A stretch of 32,217 bases of DNA from the IMG/VR virus record IMGVR_UViG_3300006790_000010, positions 1-32,217 of that record; one strand, 5' to 3'. Positions 7,575 to 16,063 of the stretch are shown here, in pieces. The notes beneath the pieces were generated by a model. The model ran no database searches, was not told the DNA's origin, and saw nothing but the letters and a program-made list of their open reading frames with translations. The number at the start of each line of letters is the position of its first letter. Positions within the stretch are counted from its first letter, which is position 1. The stretch is from a virus. The position numbers were made by a program, and so were the translations under genes.

Positions 7575-8552
7575 TTAAAATAAAGTTGGTTTCTGATAGT
7601 AAGTTTGTATTAATATTCCTACGTTAGCAGCTGCTATATCTACGTCTACCCCTGAATCATTTCTTAAAGCAAAGTAAAAGCCACCAGTTACGAAAGGGTC
7701 ATCTACCCCGTTTGTATAAGAAATAAAATTAAATTGCTGTGCGCCCTCGTCTGCTGTTCTAAATACTAGTATCTCACTTCCTATAATACTATCGTCTGCA
7801 AAGCGTCTTAAAGAAAGTGCTAAAGTTTGCGTAGCTCCTCCACTTGGTACTATTGTAAAGTTAACTCTAAAATTATGATGTAACCTTTGCCCCTCGTATG
7901 CTTTGCCAGTGTAAGGTATAAGAACATGGTCTCCAGCGGCAGCATCTACTCCTGTAAAAGGGTTAATTCTAGTTCCGTTTAAGTCTCCTGTTACAGTTGT
8001 AATAGCTACTGAGTTACAATTAGCTTCATTCGCACAGAATCTAATAGTACTGCCTCCATTATATAGTACGTTAATATTTAAAGCCTTTAAAGTAGCCTCA
8101 TAAGCTGCTATCCAGTCCTGAGCTGTTTGGTCTAAGCTACTGTTAAAACTTGCTAAGTAGTCTACTCCAGCTACGTTTATATTTGCAGTTCCGCTAGTAC
8201 CTGTTAATGTTAAGTCTATTCCAAAAGCTATATTATACTCGTCGTAAGAAGTAGTACCTCCAGCTACCTTATCAGCATTCGTAAAAAAAGTGAATCCGTT
8301 AGCTACATTTCCATCTAGTAAAGTAGTAGGAGCTACGGGTGTATTACTCCATTGAGTAGAACCATGATTAACAGCGTCAGTACTAACTACGTTACCGCTG
8401 TCTAATAGTTCGCTCGCTGGGTTAGTTCCGTCAAAGTAATATACTTTGCCGTTATAGAAGTACATTGAACCCTCTTCATTCTTTAATCCTGAAGGGTCGT
8501 TAACTATGTCTAGCCTTACATTATAAGCTGTGTTTTTAATATCTCTTGCCAT
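7575..8552 (-). CDS. Hypothetical virion surface protein, 325 aa
   Basis: A beta-rich protein, Gly/Thr/Asn/Ala rich, with few charged clusters, which is the composition of structural proteins. The start (MARDIKNTAYNVRLDIVNDP) and a following GSMYFYNGKVYYFDGT segment resemble N-terminal anchoring parts of Bacteroidetes phage head or fibre proteins. The C-terminal 120 residues (from about HHNFRVNFTIVPSGG) look like a jelly-roll or decoration domain. It lies between the protease and the Cys-cluster protein, inside the head block, so a head fibre or decoration protein is the best guess. I do not recognise a named family. Confidence 0.6.
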   Translation of the reverse strand: MARDIKNTAYNVRLDIVNDPSGLKNEEGSMYFYNGKVYYFDGTNPASELLDSGNVVSTDAVNHGSTQWSNTPVAPTTLLDGNVANGFTFFTNADKVAGGTTSYDEYNIAFGIDLTLTGTSGTANINVAGVDYLASFNSSLDQTAQDWIAAYEATLKALNINVLYNGGSTIRFCANEANCNSVAITTVTGDLNGTRINPFTGVDAAAGDHVLIPYTGKAYEGQRLHHNFRVNFTIVPSGGATQTLALSLRRFADDSIIGSEILVFRTADEGAQQFNFISYTNGVDDPFVTGGFYFALRNDSGVDVDIAAANVGILIQTYYQKPTLF

Positions 8553-8553
8553 T

Positions 8554-9126
8554 TTATTTTATTATATTTTTTAGTTGTTTAATAATGTCCTCTTTTACGT
8601 CGCTCATTTCTAAGGCTTCTAGTCCTTGGTAAATTCCTTCTATTGAAAAGCCTTTATAGTCTCCAGCTTTTATCTTTTGCCACTCCTCCTCATTGTAAAC
8701 TTTCATAGTGATAGCCCAACTTCCTACAGGAGCTTCTAATTTATAAAGTGCTGTTTTATCTTTGTCTGTATCTTCTACTATCCAGCTCTCTATTACACTT
8801 ACTCCTTTAACTGGTCTTTCGTGCTCGCTTGTTACGTTGTTTAAGTTTAGTTTTTTCATAAACAGCTCAGCAGTTTTGTATATCGTTTCTTTAGAGAAAT
8901 AAATATTAAATTCTTTCTCTTTTATTTTGCGATAAATACGCTTTTCAGGAACTAAAGCAAGTCCTGTAACTATTCGCTTTTCGTCGTCTACTACTTTAAG
9001 CTCCATTTTATAACCTGATAAGGCTATAAAGTTCTCTTCTATTGCTGGATTCTCGACAAGTGAAACAGCAAAAACTCCGTCCTCTGTTTCGTCTTCTATA
9101 AATAATTCTACTTCCTGTAATTTCAT
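8554..9126 (-). CDS. Prohead protease, XkdF-like serine protease
   Basis: A 190-aa protein with the XkdF opening pattern (GVFAVSLVENPAIEENFIAL, about residues 17-36) and conserved elements of phage prohead serine proteases: H102 in TSEHERPVKGVSV and a candidate nucleophile S161 in YKGFSIEG, with PVGSWAITMKV between them. It would trim scaffold and capsid proteins during head maturation. It lies one base from the next gene of the head block and 13 bp after the tape-measure gene; its ATG is preceded by the recurrent AAACGTA motif. Catalytic residue choice is inferred from family knowledge. Confidence 0.82.
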   Translation of the reverse strand: MKLQEVELFIEDETEDGVFAVSLVENPAIEENFIALSGYKMELKVVDDEKRIVTGLALVPEKRIYRKIKEKEFNIYFSKETIYKTAELFMKKLNLNNVTSEHERPVKGVSVIESWIVEDTDKDKTALYKLEAPVGSWAITMKVYNEEEWQKIKAGDYKGFSIEGIYQGLEALEMSDVKEDIIKQLKNIIK

Positions 9127-9129
9127 AAC

Positions 9130-9143
9130 TTATTTACGTTTAA
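9130..9143 (-). promoter_or_regulatory. Recurrent motif TTAAACGTAAATAA before the protease gene
   Basis: On the minus strand TTAAACGTAAATAA overlaps the stop codon of the tape-measure gene and ends three bases before the ATG of the protease gene. It differs by one base from the copies at 4917-4930 and 16806-16819 and keeps the same distance to the ATG. Confidence 0.5.
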
Positions 9144-11548
9144 AGTGTACTTTGTTGTATTTTGTTTCTTTCAAGTGACTGAGCAGTAGTAACGTCTCCA
9201 GCTACTACATAAGCTTGTAAAGGTTGCTGTCCTAACGTCTCTGCTAGTTGGTTAGTCCCTGTATTTCCTACTACGTTAAAAGTAGCTGGTGTACTTACAG
9301 CAGTAGGTGGACTTGGAGCAGTAGGAGAAGAAGCACCACCTCCTCCACTACCACTAGCTTGAAACTGTGTAGCAGAAATAGTAGCAATTTGAGCCGCACC
9401 TGTAGCAGCAACTATTCCAGCCTTAATAAAGTTAGCTCCAGTTAACGCATCTTGTGGCACTGCTAACTGAGTTATAATACCTTGTGCTGTACTTATTATT
9501 GCTTGTCCTATACTTATTGCCTTATTAATATTAAAAGCTCTTCTTTGTGCCTCTTCACTTTCGCCAGCAAAAGCTTTTACTAAATCTGAAATAGCTGTTA
9601 AACTTTGTTGTGCTAGTTCTATTTTAGCATTTCTTAAAGCTATCTCTCTTTGTATTTCTGCTTCGGCTAGTTCTTTTTTTACTTTATCTGTCTCTATAGC
9701 TGCGTCTCTTATAGTCTCCTCTTTTGCAAGTTCAGCGTCTAAATAAGATTCTATCTCGTCTATCGTTTCTTTTGCTCTTTGTTTCTCCGCTTCTCTTTCT
9801 GCTTTCTCTTCAGCCGCCCATTCTTTTTCCCTTTGTGCAAAGTCTTCGTCTATTTTTCTTAAACGCTTATACTCTTCCATTCGAGCTAAGAACTCAGCTA
9901 GTGCTTTATCTCTAGCTTCCTTAATAGCAGCTTGTTTGTCTTTCTCGTCTTTTACTTCAAAATCGTTAGCGTCCTCTATTGCTTCAGCCTGAGCAGTTAA
10001 ACTCTGTATTAATTCAGCGTATCTATTTTGATTCTCTTCTCTTTCTTGTTCTGTTCTTACTTTTGCGTTTTTTGCTACTTCGTTATTTATTTCCTTAGCA
10101 GACTCTGAAAAGTCAAGTAAACCAGCTGTAAAGTAATCTCCTACAGCTCCAGCAGAACGAAGTAAGAAGGCATTTGTTTTCTCTAATACGTCTCTTTGGT
10201 CTTTGTCTTGTTGTAATAAGGCTTCGCTTGCTTCTTTAGCAGCTAAAGAAATTATCTCTTGCGCTTGTGCTCTAAGCATAGCAGACTTAACATAAGCGTC
10301 TGACTTATCTATAAAAGTTTGTTCTGCCTCTTCTAGTGTCTCAGCTTCTCCAATAGTTTTGCCTATAGTTTCGTTGTATTCTTTTAAAGCTTCCTCTTTA
10401 CTTATTACTCCATCTTTAGCTAAAGCAAAAGTATTTTTCATTTTAGTAACAGTCTCTATAGCTCCTTTGGCTGCTTCCTTAGCCTTGTCTATAGTGCTAT
10501 TAAGTATTTCTTGCTCTTTACTAACTCCTGTTATCATTCGCTTGAGCTTGTCGAAGTTAGCTATTAAAGCACCTATACCTATAATAATAGCACCTAGTCC
10601 TAAAGTAACTAAAGCAGCTTTTAATATCCTAACTGCGTTAGTCATTACACTAGTACCAGTCGCTGCTGTTGTGTTAGCCTTTCCGAAAGATTCAGTTTCA
10701 GCAGTTGCCTTAATACTAGCTTCTCCTACTCCAGCTACTCCTGAGGCTTGTCTTTCGGCAGCTACAGCCGACACAGTACTAGTTTCTGCTGTTTCTATAT
10801 TGCTTTCTGAAAATACCTCGCTTTCTGCTGTACTTATTATTGCTTTCTCTCCTACTCCTGAAATAGCTGCTGCTTGTCTCTCTGCTGCTATTGCGCTTAC
10901 TGTCGCTGTATCTCCGAAGAATTTATTAGCTAAAGCAGCAAGCTTAGTCTTAGCCTCAGTTATAACTAGCATAGCTGCGCTCTCTTTTTGAAAAGCTACT
11001 TGTAACTGAGTAATACCACTAAGAGCAGCTTGAGCAGCCTGAAGCTTAACCATAGTTTCTCTTAACTCCTCGCTCTTAACTCCAGCCATACCCATAACTC
11101 CATTAAAAGCAGTAAAGCCAGCTATTACCCCTGTACCTATACCTATAGCACCTTGTAGCCTAAAATTATCGTCAGCTAGTCGCTTAGTTTCGTTTTGTAA
11201 GTCAACCATTTGGTCCTTAAGCTGCGCTGCTCTTTGTAAAGCTTGTCTACCTACTGCGCTTTCTCTACCAGCTTGTAAGGCTATAGTTTGATAAGCTTGT
11301 ATCTGTTTGTTTAAGTCTCTAAAGTTCTTAGGGCTCTTAGCTACTGTAGCATCTAGGTCTTTTAGTTTCTTGTTTACATTGTCCGAACTATTTAATATTT
11401 CATCCATAGCTTGAGCTGGCTTCTTAAGTTGCTTTGCGCTCTCATCTGCAGCTTGCCCTACTTCTCTAAGTTCTTTCTCTGTTTCGTTTAAACTAGCGTT
11501 AGCCTGTGTGCTATCTACGTTTAACTTTATTGTCTTTTCTATTGCCAT
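9140..11548 (-). CDS. Tail tape measure protein
   Basis: An 802-aa protein with the usual tape-measure layout: a helical, Gln/Lys-rich N-terminal coiled coil (about 1-130), a glycine/alanine-rich hydrophobic zone (about 132-155), another hydrophobic segment (about 308-332, ILKAALVTLGLGAIIIGIG), then a very long charged helix (about 520-650) and an Ala/Gly/Pro/Ser-rich C-terminus. It sets tail length and is ejected with the DNA. At roughly 1.5 angstrom per residue, 802 residues would give a tail of about 120 nm, so a siphovirus. It follows the 47-aa gene by coupled overlap. A 42-residue tandem duplication is noted separately. Confidence 0.9.
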   Translation of the reverse strand: MAIEKTIKLNVDSTQANASLNETEKELREVGQAADESAKQLKKPAQAMDEILNSSDNVNKKLKDLDATVAKSPKNFRDLNKQIQAYQTIALQAGRESAVGRQALQRAAQLKDQMVDLQNETKRLADDNFRLQGAIGIGTGVIAGFTAFNGVMGMAGVKSEELRETMVKLQAAQAALSGITQLQVAFQKESAAMLVITEAKTKLAALANKFFGDTATVSAIAAERQAAAISGVGEKAIISTAESEVFSESNIETAETSTVSAVAAERQASGVAGVGEASIKATAETESFGKANTTAATGTSVMTNAVRILKAALVTLGLGAIIIGIGALIANFDKLKRMITGVSKEQEILNSTIDKAKEAAKGAIETVTKMKNTFALAKDGVISKEEALKEYNETIGKTIGEAETLEEAEQTFIDKSDAYVKSAMLRAQAQEIISLAAKEASEALLQQDKDQRDVLEKTNAFLLRSAGAVGDYFTAGLLDFSESAKEINNEVAKNAKVRTEQEREENQNRYAELIQSLTAQAEAIEDANDFEVKDEKDKQAAIKEARDKALAEFLARMEEYKRLRKIDEDFAQREKEWAAEEKAEREAEKQRAKETIDEIESYLDAELAKEETIRDAAIETDKVKKELAEAEIQREIALRNAKIELAQQSLTAISDLVKAFAGESEEAQRRAFNINKAISIGQAIISTAQGIITQLAVPQDALTGANFIKAGIVAATGAAQIATISATQFQASGSGGGGASSPTAPSPPTAVSTPATFNVVGNTGTNQLAETLGQQPLQAYVVAGDVTTAQSLERNKIQQSTL
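10652..10903 (-). repeat. 42-codon tandem duplication in the tape measure gene
   Basis: Residues 216-257 and 258-299 of the tape measure are two diverged copies of one unit. Both begin TVSA[IV]AAERQA and continue with G[VA]GE and TAE.E.F. The DNA copies have diverged at many silent positions, so the duplication is not recent. Such units can change tail length in steps. Confidence 0.8.
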
Positions 11549-11682
11549 GCTTTAAGTCTTAGCTGTTGTTTCTGTTTCTCTTTTATAGTGCTTTCTAGTT
11601 TGTACTTTCCTTTAGCTATTTCTATATTTTCGCTAACTCCGTACCACTCATCCATTTGTAGTAAATCAATTATTAGTCTCAT
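11539..11682 (-). CDS. Small 47-aa protein coupled to the tape measure gene
   Basis: A 47-aa frame (MRLIIDLLQMDEWYGVSENI...) that starts in an ATGA overlap with the stop of the 797-aa tail gene and ends 10 bases inside the tape measure gene. It fills the only gap between these two genes exactly, which strongly favours a real coupled gene. The product is half hydrophobic/acidic and half basic (KEKQKQQLRLKAW). No family is recognised. Given its place just before the tape measure it may act in tail assembly. Confidence 0.7.
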   Translation of the reverse strand: MRLIIDLLQMDEWYGVSENIEIAKGKYKLESTIKEKQKQQLRLKAWQ

Positions 11683-14072
11683 AGGTTTATCTTATCTAAG
11701 TTCTGTTGTAATAAATATCCTAAGCTCTCAGTTAATAAAAAGCCTTCGCTCCCTGACTGAGTTATTATATAAGGCTCGCTTTTTTGTATATTTCCATCAG
11801 CGTCTTTATATTGAATTTCATACTCCGCTGTCCTAGTGTTTCCTGTAGCATTTGGAGCTATTGTAAACTCTACTACTGTCTCTGTATTTTCGTCTGTTAT
11901 GTCTACAGGGTTAGTAGTTATCCAAGGATAAGGAGCTGCTGGCACTATATTCCATACATCGCCCTTAAAAGGTTTAATAGGTTTAATAGGAACGCTTATA
12001 AGTCCTCCGTCTATAGGGATAACAATAGGTAAAACAGGAATAGTTCTAGGCTCTGTCACTATGTCAGTAATCAACTCTAGCGTAACTTTGCCAGTAGTTA
12101 ACTGAGACTTCATTAAGTTAATTCTGTACTTCTTATCTCTTATAATTAAAGCATCGTTTAATTGAATATCATTTAACAGCCTTAAAGGTAAGTTAGTTTC
12201 TACTGTAACTAGTCTAGTCTTATCTGCAAATAAGTTTTGTAAATATGCTCTATAATAAGTATTATATAAAGAGTTATAAACAGGCTCTAAAGTTAGCGAG
12301 CTTATTTCCTCGTTAAAGTTAATTGAATAGTCCGAAGCATTATAAAATATTTCTTGTCCAAAGGGCGCATAAGTTGTTATCTCTTCAGGTGTTACTCCGT
12401 CAGTCAAATAAAAGCTTACTGTTTTACTATCATATAAATACAGCATAACAGGAGCTGGAATATAAGGCTTATAGTCAGGCTGTGTCTCTAGTGAATAGCT
12501 TACTTGTAAGTCTACGTTATCAAATTTCTGAAATAGTAAAGTCTCAAAAGGTAAGTCTATTTTAAAGTCTCCTCCGTCATATCCAAAATAGTTTCTTAGC
12601 GTTCCATACTGTCTATTATTAATTTCCTTATACGCTTCATTTAAGAAAGCTTTACTTTCTACCCAGTTAAACTCTATGTTATCGTATAGCTTAGGTCTAT
12701 CTATTTTTATTTTAGTAACGTCTGTATATTGCGTTATGTCTATCTCTTCCCCGTAAGCGTACCAGCTTTCTAAGGGCTCTATTTGAAAAGTTAACTCATC
12801 TGTAGGATAACAAGTTAAGTTAAACATTCTTAGCACTCCTGAAAAGTACTCGCTTACTAACATATCAGGAGCAGACAAAGCAAAGTTTAAGTTACTACTC
12901 ATTACATTACCTAGTGTTTCAAACTGGCACTCGTACTCTGCTACCTCAGGAACTCCAGCTCCTCCATCGTCAAATAAATAACCAGCACTAAACTTATAGT
13001 TAATAAAGAAGTCAAAATTAACAGGAGTACCCTCTGCTCTTACTTGAAAAGTATATATATCGTTAAGCCCTGGCACGTTAGCAACAGAGTTAACAGCATT
13101 AAACAAAGTATCTCCTGAAGCTTGTATACTGTTTATTACTACTCCGTTTCTTATTATATCTAAGTAATAAGTATCGCTTGTACTAGTGTTACCTATATAA
13201 ATATTGATGCTGTGAAAAGCATCTCCTAACCAGTTTATCCAGTTAGGAGGAGTAGTTACATTATTTAAGTTAACATAGTTAAACCTTACTTCGTTTGTAA
13301 ATATACCAGCGTTCTGTCCGTTAAACTCACTTATACAAGTAACAGCGGTAGGATTAAACTCTAAAGCTAAAGCTTCTGTATTATAAGTAGGGTCTTCTGC
13401 ATTTTTCCACCATGTATAAAGTTTCTTGAATTTGTTGTCCTCTAAAAAGTTGCCTGTAAAAGTAACTCCGTAAGTGTCCTCTATTGCTTCGATAACTTTA
13501 GCCACTCTTACCGCTGGCTGTAGCTCTGTATAATTAATAGCGTATGCTGACAAGTCTATCCCTGAGCCGTCGTTATAAGTCCAAACTCTCTCACTAGATA
13601 TTAAAGGGAAGCGAACGTCTTCTAAAGCTGTTGACGTTATACTGTCTCTTACATTTGCATAGCTATATTCAAAGCTTATATTATAGTCTAAGTCTCTTAG
13701 TTTGTCATCTCCGAATAAGTCCTTAAGTGTTACTATATCGCCATAAAAAGTTATTACATAGTGCTGTACTTGTCCGTCGTTTAATTCAGCTCCCTCTAGT
13801 TGTATCTTACCTCTTCTAAAAGGTGTATAGTTTATTTCTATTCTCGCTGGCTGTCTAGTCTTAGCTATAAAGCCGTCCTCTAAGTCATTTTGATAGTAGT
13901 ACTTAAATACTTCGTTATTTCTAGGAGAAGCTGGTACTGTGAACTGCTGAGAAAAGTCAGTAAATACTTTAGCAATGTCGTTTATGTTTTGAACGCTAGA
14001 ACTTACCTCTATATTCTCATCGTCGAATAAGTCTATTATCTCATCGTTAATATATATCTGTACTTGTCTCAT
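11679..14072 (-). CDS. Large tail protein with C-terminal BACON-like domain
   Basis: A 797-aa beta-rich protein. The start (MRQVQIYINDEIIDLFDDEN... then DFSQQFTVPASPRNNEVF) matches the N-terminal part of tail proteins in Bacteroidetes phages that sit at the tail tip or baseplate. Near the C-terminus (about residues 695-775) is a BACON-like module: WITTNPVDI, then TVVEFTIAPNATGNTRTA and YIITQSGS, the typical W..., N.TG.xR and ITQ pattern. The last 20 residues (GFLLTESLGYLLQQ) are a recurrent end motif. BACON domains are thought to bind glycans or mucin, which would suit surface attachment. Start and stop overlap both neighbours. Confidence 0.75.
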   Translation of the reverse strand: MRQVQIYINDEIIDLFDDENIEVSSSVQNINDIAKVFTDFSQQFTVPASPRNNEVFKYYYQNDLEDGFIAKTRQPARIEINYTPFRRGKIQLEGAELNDGQVQHYVITFYGDIVTLKDLFGDDKLRDLDYNISFEYSYANVRDSITSTALEDVRFPLISSERVWTYNDGSGIDLSAYAINYTELQPAVRVAKVIEAIEDTYGVTFTGNFLEDNKFKKLYTWWKNAEDPTYNTEALALEFNPTAVTCISEFNGQNAGIFTNEVRFNYVNLNNVTTPPNWINWLGDAFHSINIYIGNTSTSDTYYLDIIRNGVVINSIQASGDTLFNAVNSVANVPGLNDIYTFQVRAEGTPVNFDFFINYKFSAGYLFDDGGAGVPEVAEYECQFETLGNVMSSNLNFALSAPDMLVSEYFSGVLRMFNLTCYPTDELTFQIEPLESWYAYGEEIDITQYTDVTKIKIDRPKLYDNIEFNWVESKAFLNEAYKEINNRQYGTLRNYFGYDGGDFKIDLPFETLLFQKFDNVDLQVSYSLETQPDYKPYIPAPVMLYLYDSKTVSFYLTDGVTPEEITTYAPFGQEIFYNASDYSINFNEEISSLTLEPVYNSLYNTYYRAYLQNLFADKTRLVTVETNLPLRLLNDIQLNDALIIRDKKYRINLMKSQLTTGKVTLELITDIVTEPRTIPVLPIVIPIDGGLISVPIKPIKPFKGDVWNIVPAAPYPWITTNPVDITDENTETVVEFTIAPNATGNTRTAEYEIQYKDADGNIQKSEPYIITQSGSEGFLLTESLGYLLQQNLDKINL

Positions 14073-15106
14073 TAAATAACATAGTTAAGCTGGTTATGAC
14101 TGTACTCAAACTCTACTCTGTAGTTTATTAGTTTCTCGTTTATATGCTCTTGTAATAATACGCTTTGAGTTCTTAATTTAACAGGCTCATCGTTTAACAT
14201 TATCTTCTCACTAAGTAACATTGCTTTCATTACGTCTTTATAGCTCTCAGGTACAAAGCCAGTATTACAAGTAATAGACTTAATAGCGTTCCTATTAAAT
14301 ACTTGTCTTCTGTTCTCGTAAATATCGTAGTTAATATTCTCACTCATGAAATGATACTCAGTTCCTGTAGCTTCAAAGTTACTTTGGCTAGCCTTAAAGA
14401 ATATTATCTGTTGCCATACTCCGTATTGATTAATAAAGTCGCATACTATAGGCGTATATTTAGGCTCACAAATAGGCTCAAAGTAATAAGTCCTAACAGG
14501 AGCTCCAGCTTCGTATATATCTACTTGGTTAGTTACTCCTATATGGCTAGGATGTATATAAGGGACAAAGTTAACTCCATTATTTAAGCTTATACTATCC
14601 GTATTATTGTAAACAGCTAAAGTTAAACTACCTGAAACATTATGATAGTAAATTCCTCCTCCGTTTCCTGTTTCCTGTACATAATAAGTAGCTTCGTCTA
14701 AAAATATATGGCTGTCTGTTATTCCGCTTGTATCTCCTAAACTTGGGTTATATCCTTGCTCGTAATATCCGAAGCCGTCAAAAGCTACATAGTCAGTACT
14801 AGTGTCTTGTACCTCGTTTACATAAATAATAACTCTCAAGTTAACATACTCACTATTACCAGCTGCTGTCTCTACTGAAGCACTAGTAAACTTTTGAAAA
14901 GAAATGTACTCTCTACAATAAGGGCTAACATCAAAGTAAGCAGTATCAGCTATTGAACTAGGTATTACTTTACTTAGTGTATAAGTAGGAGTACTAGGTA
15001 CTGAGTCGGGGTTATTGTATAAATATAGTTCCGCTTTTACTACGTCTGAAACTGTAGCTGTTTTACTTACTATGTAAGGACTTCTTACAAATATACTAGT
15101 TGCCAT
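14072..15106 (-). CDS. Tail protein, 344 aa
   Basis: A beta-rich protein with many Tyr, Asn and Val residues and no enzymatic motif. It starts MATSIFVRSPYIVSKTATV and has a long all-beta body including VRTYYFEPICEPKYTPIVCDFINQYG. It lies between the gp10-like tail completion gene (11-bp overlap) and the 797-aa tail protein (stop and start share one base, TAATG). That position and the composition suggest a tail-tip or distal tail protein. I recognise the look from Bacteroidetes siphophages but cannot assign a specific role. Confidence 0.6.
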   Translation of the reverse strand: MATSIFVRSPYIVSKTATVSDVVKAELYLYNNPDSVPSTPTYTLSKVIPSSIADTAYFDVSPYCREYISFQKFTSASVETAAGNSEYVNLRVIIYVNEVQDTSTDYVAFDGFGYYEQGYNPSLGDTSGITDSHIFLDEATYYVQETGNGGGIYYHNVSGSLTLAVYNNTDSISLNNGVNFVPYIHPSHIGVTNQVDIYEAGAPVRTYYFEPICEPKYTPIVCDFINQYGVWQQIIFFKASQSNFEATGTEYHFMSENINYDIYENRRQVFNRNAIKSITCNTGFVPESYKDVMKAMLLSEKIMLNDEPVKLRTQSVLLQEHINEKLINYRVEFEYSHNQLNYVI

Positions 15107-15617
15107 TTGTTATATTCTTTGTTGTATCGTTTAAAAATTTCTCTATGTCAAAGCCAAACTTATTTAATAAGTCTTCAGGCAACCTTTTAAAAGCTGCTTC
15201 AAATGGCTTAGTAAAGAATAAGCTAGGCTTTATTCCTTTTTTAAATACGCTCCTAGCTATCATATACTGTAAGCTCTTTCTACTTACAAATTTTCCCTCT
15301 TTATCTCTTATCCCCTCAAGTCCTTTCTTAACTATCCACTTATCGAAAGCTTTAGGAGGAGGCATCTTAGTTTTATAACTGAAAGGTGTGTTATAAGTCT
15401 GTTCTACTCCGCTTACTCCTTGGTCCTGAAACTTACCGTAAGCCTCCATTAAGAACTCAAAGGATATACTGTTTTTCATTATCCTTAAGTTAAAGTCTAA
15501 GCTATTGTAAAGTTGTTTACTTGAGTTCTTTCCTTTCTTAGTTAAGTTCTGCCTACTAGCTTTAATAACAGCCTTAGCAAATTTGCTTAATTCTATTTTT
15601 ACCTCATCCCCTAACAT
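15096..15617 (-). CDS. HK97 gp10-like tail completion / neck protein
   Basis: A 173-aa basic protein (many Lys) with a helical N-terminus (LSKFAKAVIKASRQNL) and a segment YGKFQDQGVSGVEQ, then a basic C-terminal part containing SLQYMIARSVFKKGIKPS. The order of a helical start, the G.FQDQGV-type loop and a terminal KGIKPS.FF segment resembles phage gp10-like minor tail or neck proteins that connect head and tail. It overlaps the upstream 150-aa gene by 7 bp and the downstream gene by 11 bp. Assignment is moderate. Confidence 0.6.
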   Translation of the reverse strand: MLGDEVKIELSKFAKAVIKASRQNLTKKGKNSSKQLYNSLDFNLRIMKNSISFEFLMEAYGKFQDQGVSGVEQTYNTPFSYKTKMPPPKAFDKWIVKKGLEGIRDKEGKFVSRKSLQYMIARSVFKKGIKPSLFFTKPFEAAFKRLPEDLLNKFGFDIEKFLNDTTKNITNGN

Positions 15618-16063
15618 ATAGTCATATCGTTAGGAATTAATATATCAAAAGTAACAGCCCAGCCAGCTAGATAGTTTTCAAAGCGTTCAGTAAAAGGCTC
15701 TATAGTAGGGTCTCCGTCTATTCTAAAAGTTATTACATTCTCTCCTCTGTCAAATATTTCAAGCATACGTAACACTACTGCTAACTGAGTATTAAGTACG
15801 TCTTGTTCGTTATCGTTGCCTCTGAATATATTTGTAGTTTCCTCTTTTGACTTGTCTACTATATCCATGCACATAACAGTAACATTAAAACGAAGTACGC
15901 TACTTTCTCTAGTTACATTATTAACCATAATATGAGACAAAGGGAATATAGTCTGTTTGCTTAAGTCAACTTCGAATATATCTCCCTCTGTTACTGTATT
16001 AACAAAAGTATCTAGTTCTAACTGCTCCTTAATAGTTGTTAGTATGTTATAGTATCCTGTCAT
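15611..16063 (-). CDS. Probable tail terminator / minor tail protein
   Basis: A 150-aa protein starting MTGYYNILTTIKEQLELDTF and containing a beta-rich core (LRFNVTVMCMDIVD) and a WAVTFDILIPND end. Size, order of helix then beta-sheet and position next to the gp10-like gene fit a tail terminator (gpU-like) family. Its ATG overlaps, as ATGA, the stop of the -1 frame that follows the tail chaperone gene, which supports both the start choice and the reality of that hidden frame. Other minor tail roles are possible. Confidence 0.55.
   Translation of the reverse strand: MTGYYNILTTIKEQLELDTFVNTVTEGDIFEVDLSKQTIFPLSHIMVNNVTRESSVLRFNVTVMCMDIVDKSKEETTNIFRGNDNEQDVLNTQLAVVLRMLEIFDRGENVITFRIDGDPTIEPFTERFENYLAGWAVTFDILIPNDMTIC

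Noticed and set aside
10359-10991. A 210-codon open frame on the plus strand, antisense to the tape measure gene
   Set aside because: Low-complexity Ala/Ser/Leu/Val product mirroring the Ala-rich tape measure codons on the other strand; no start context; every supported gene is on the minus strand.
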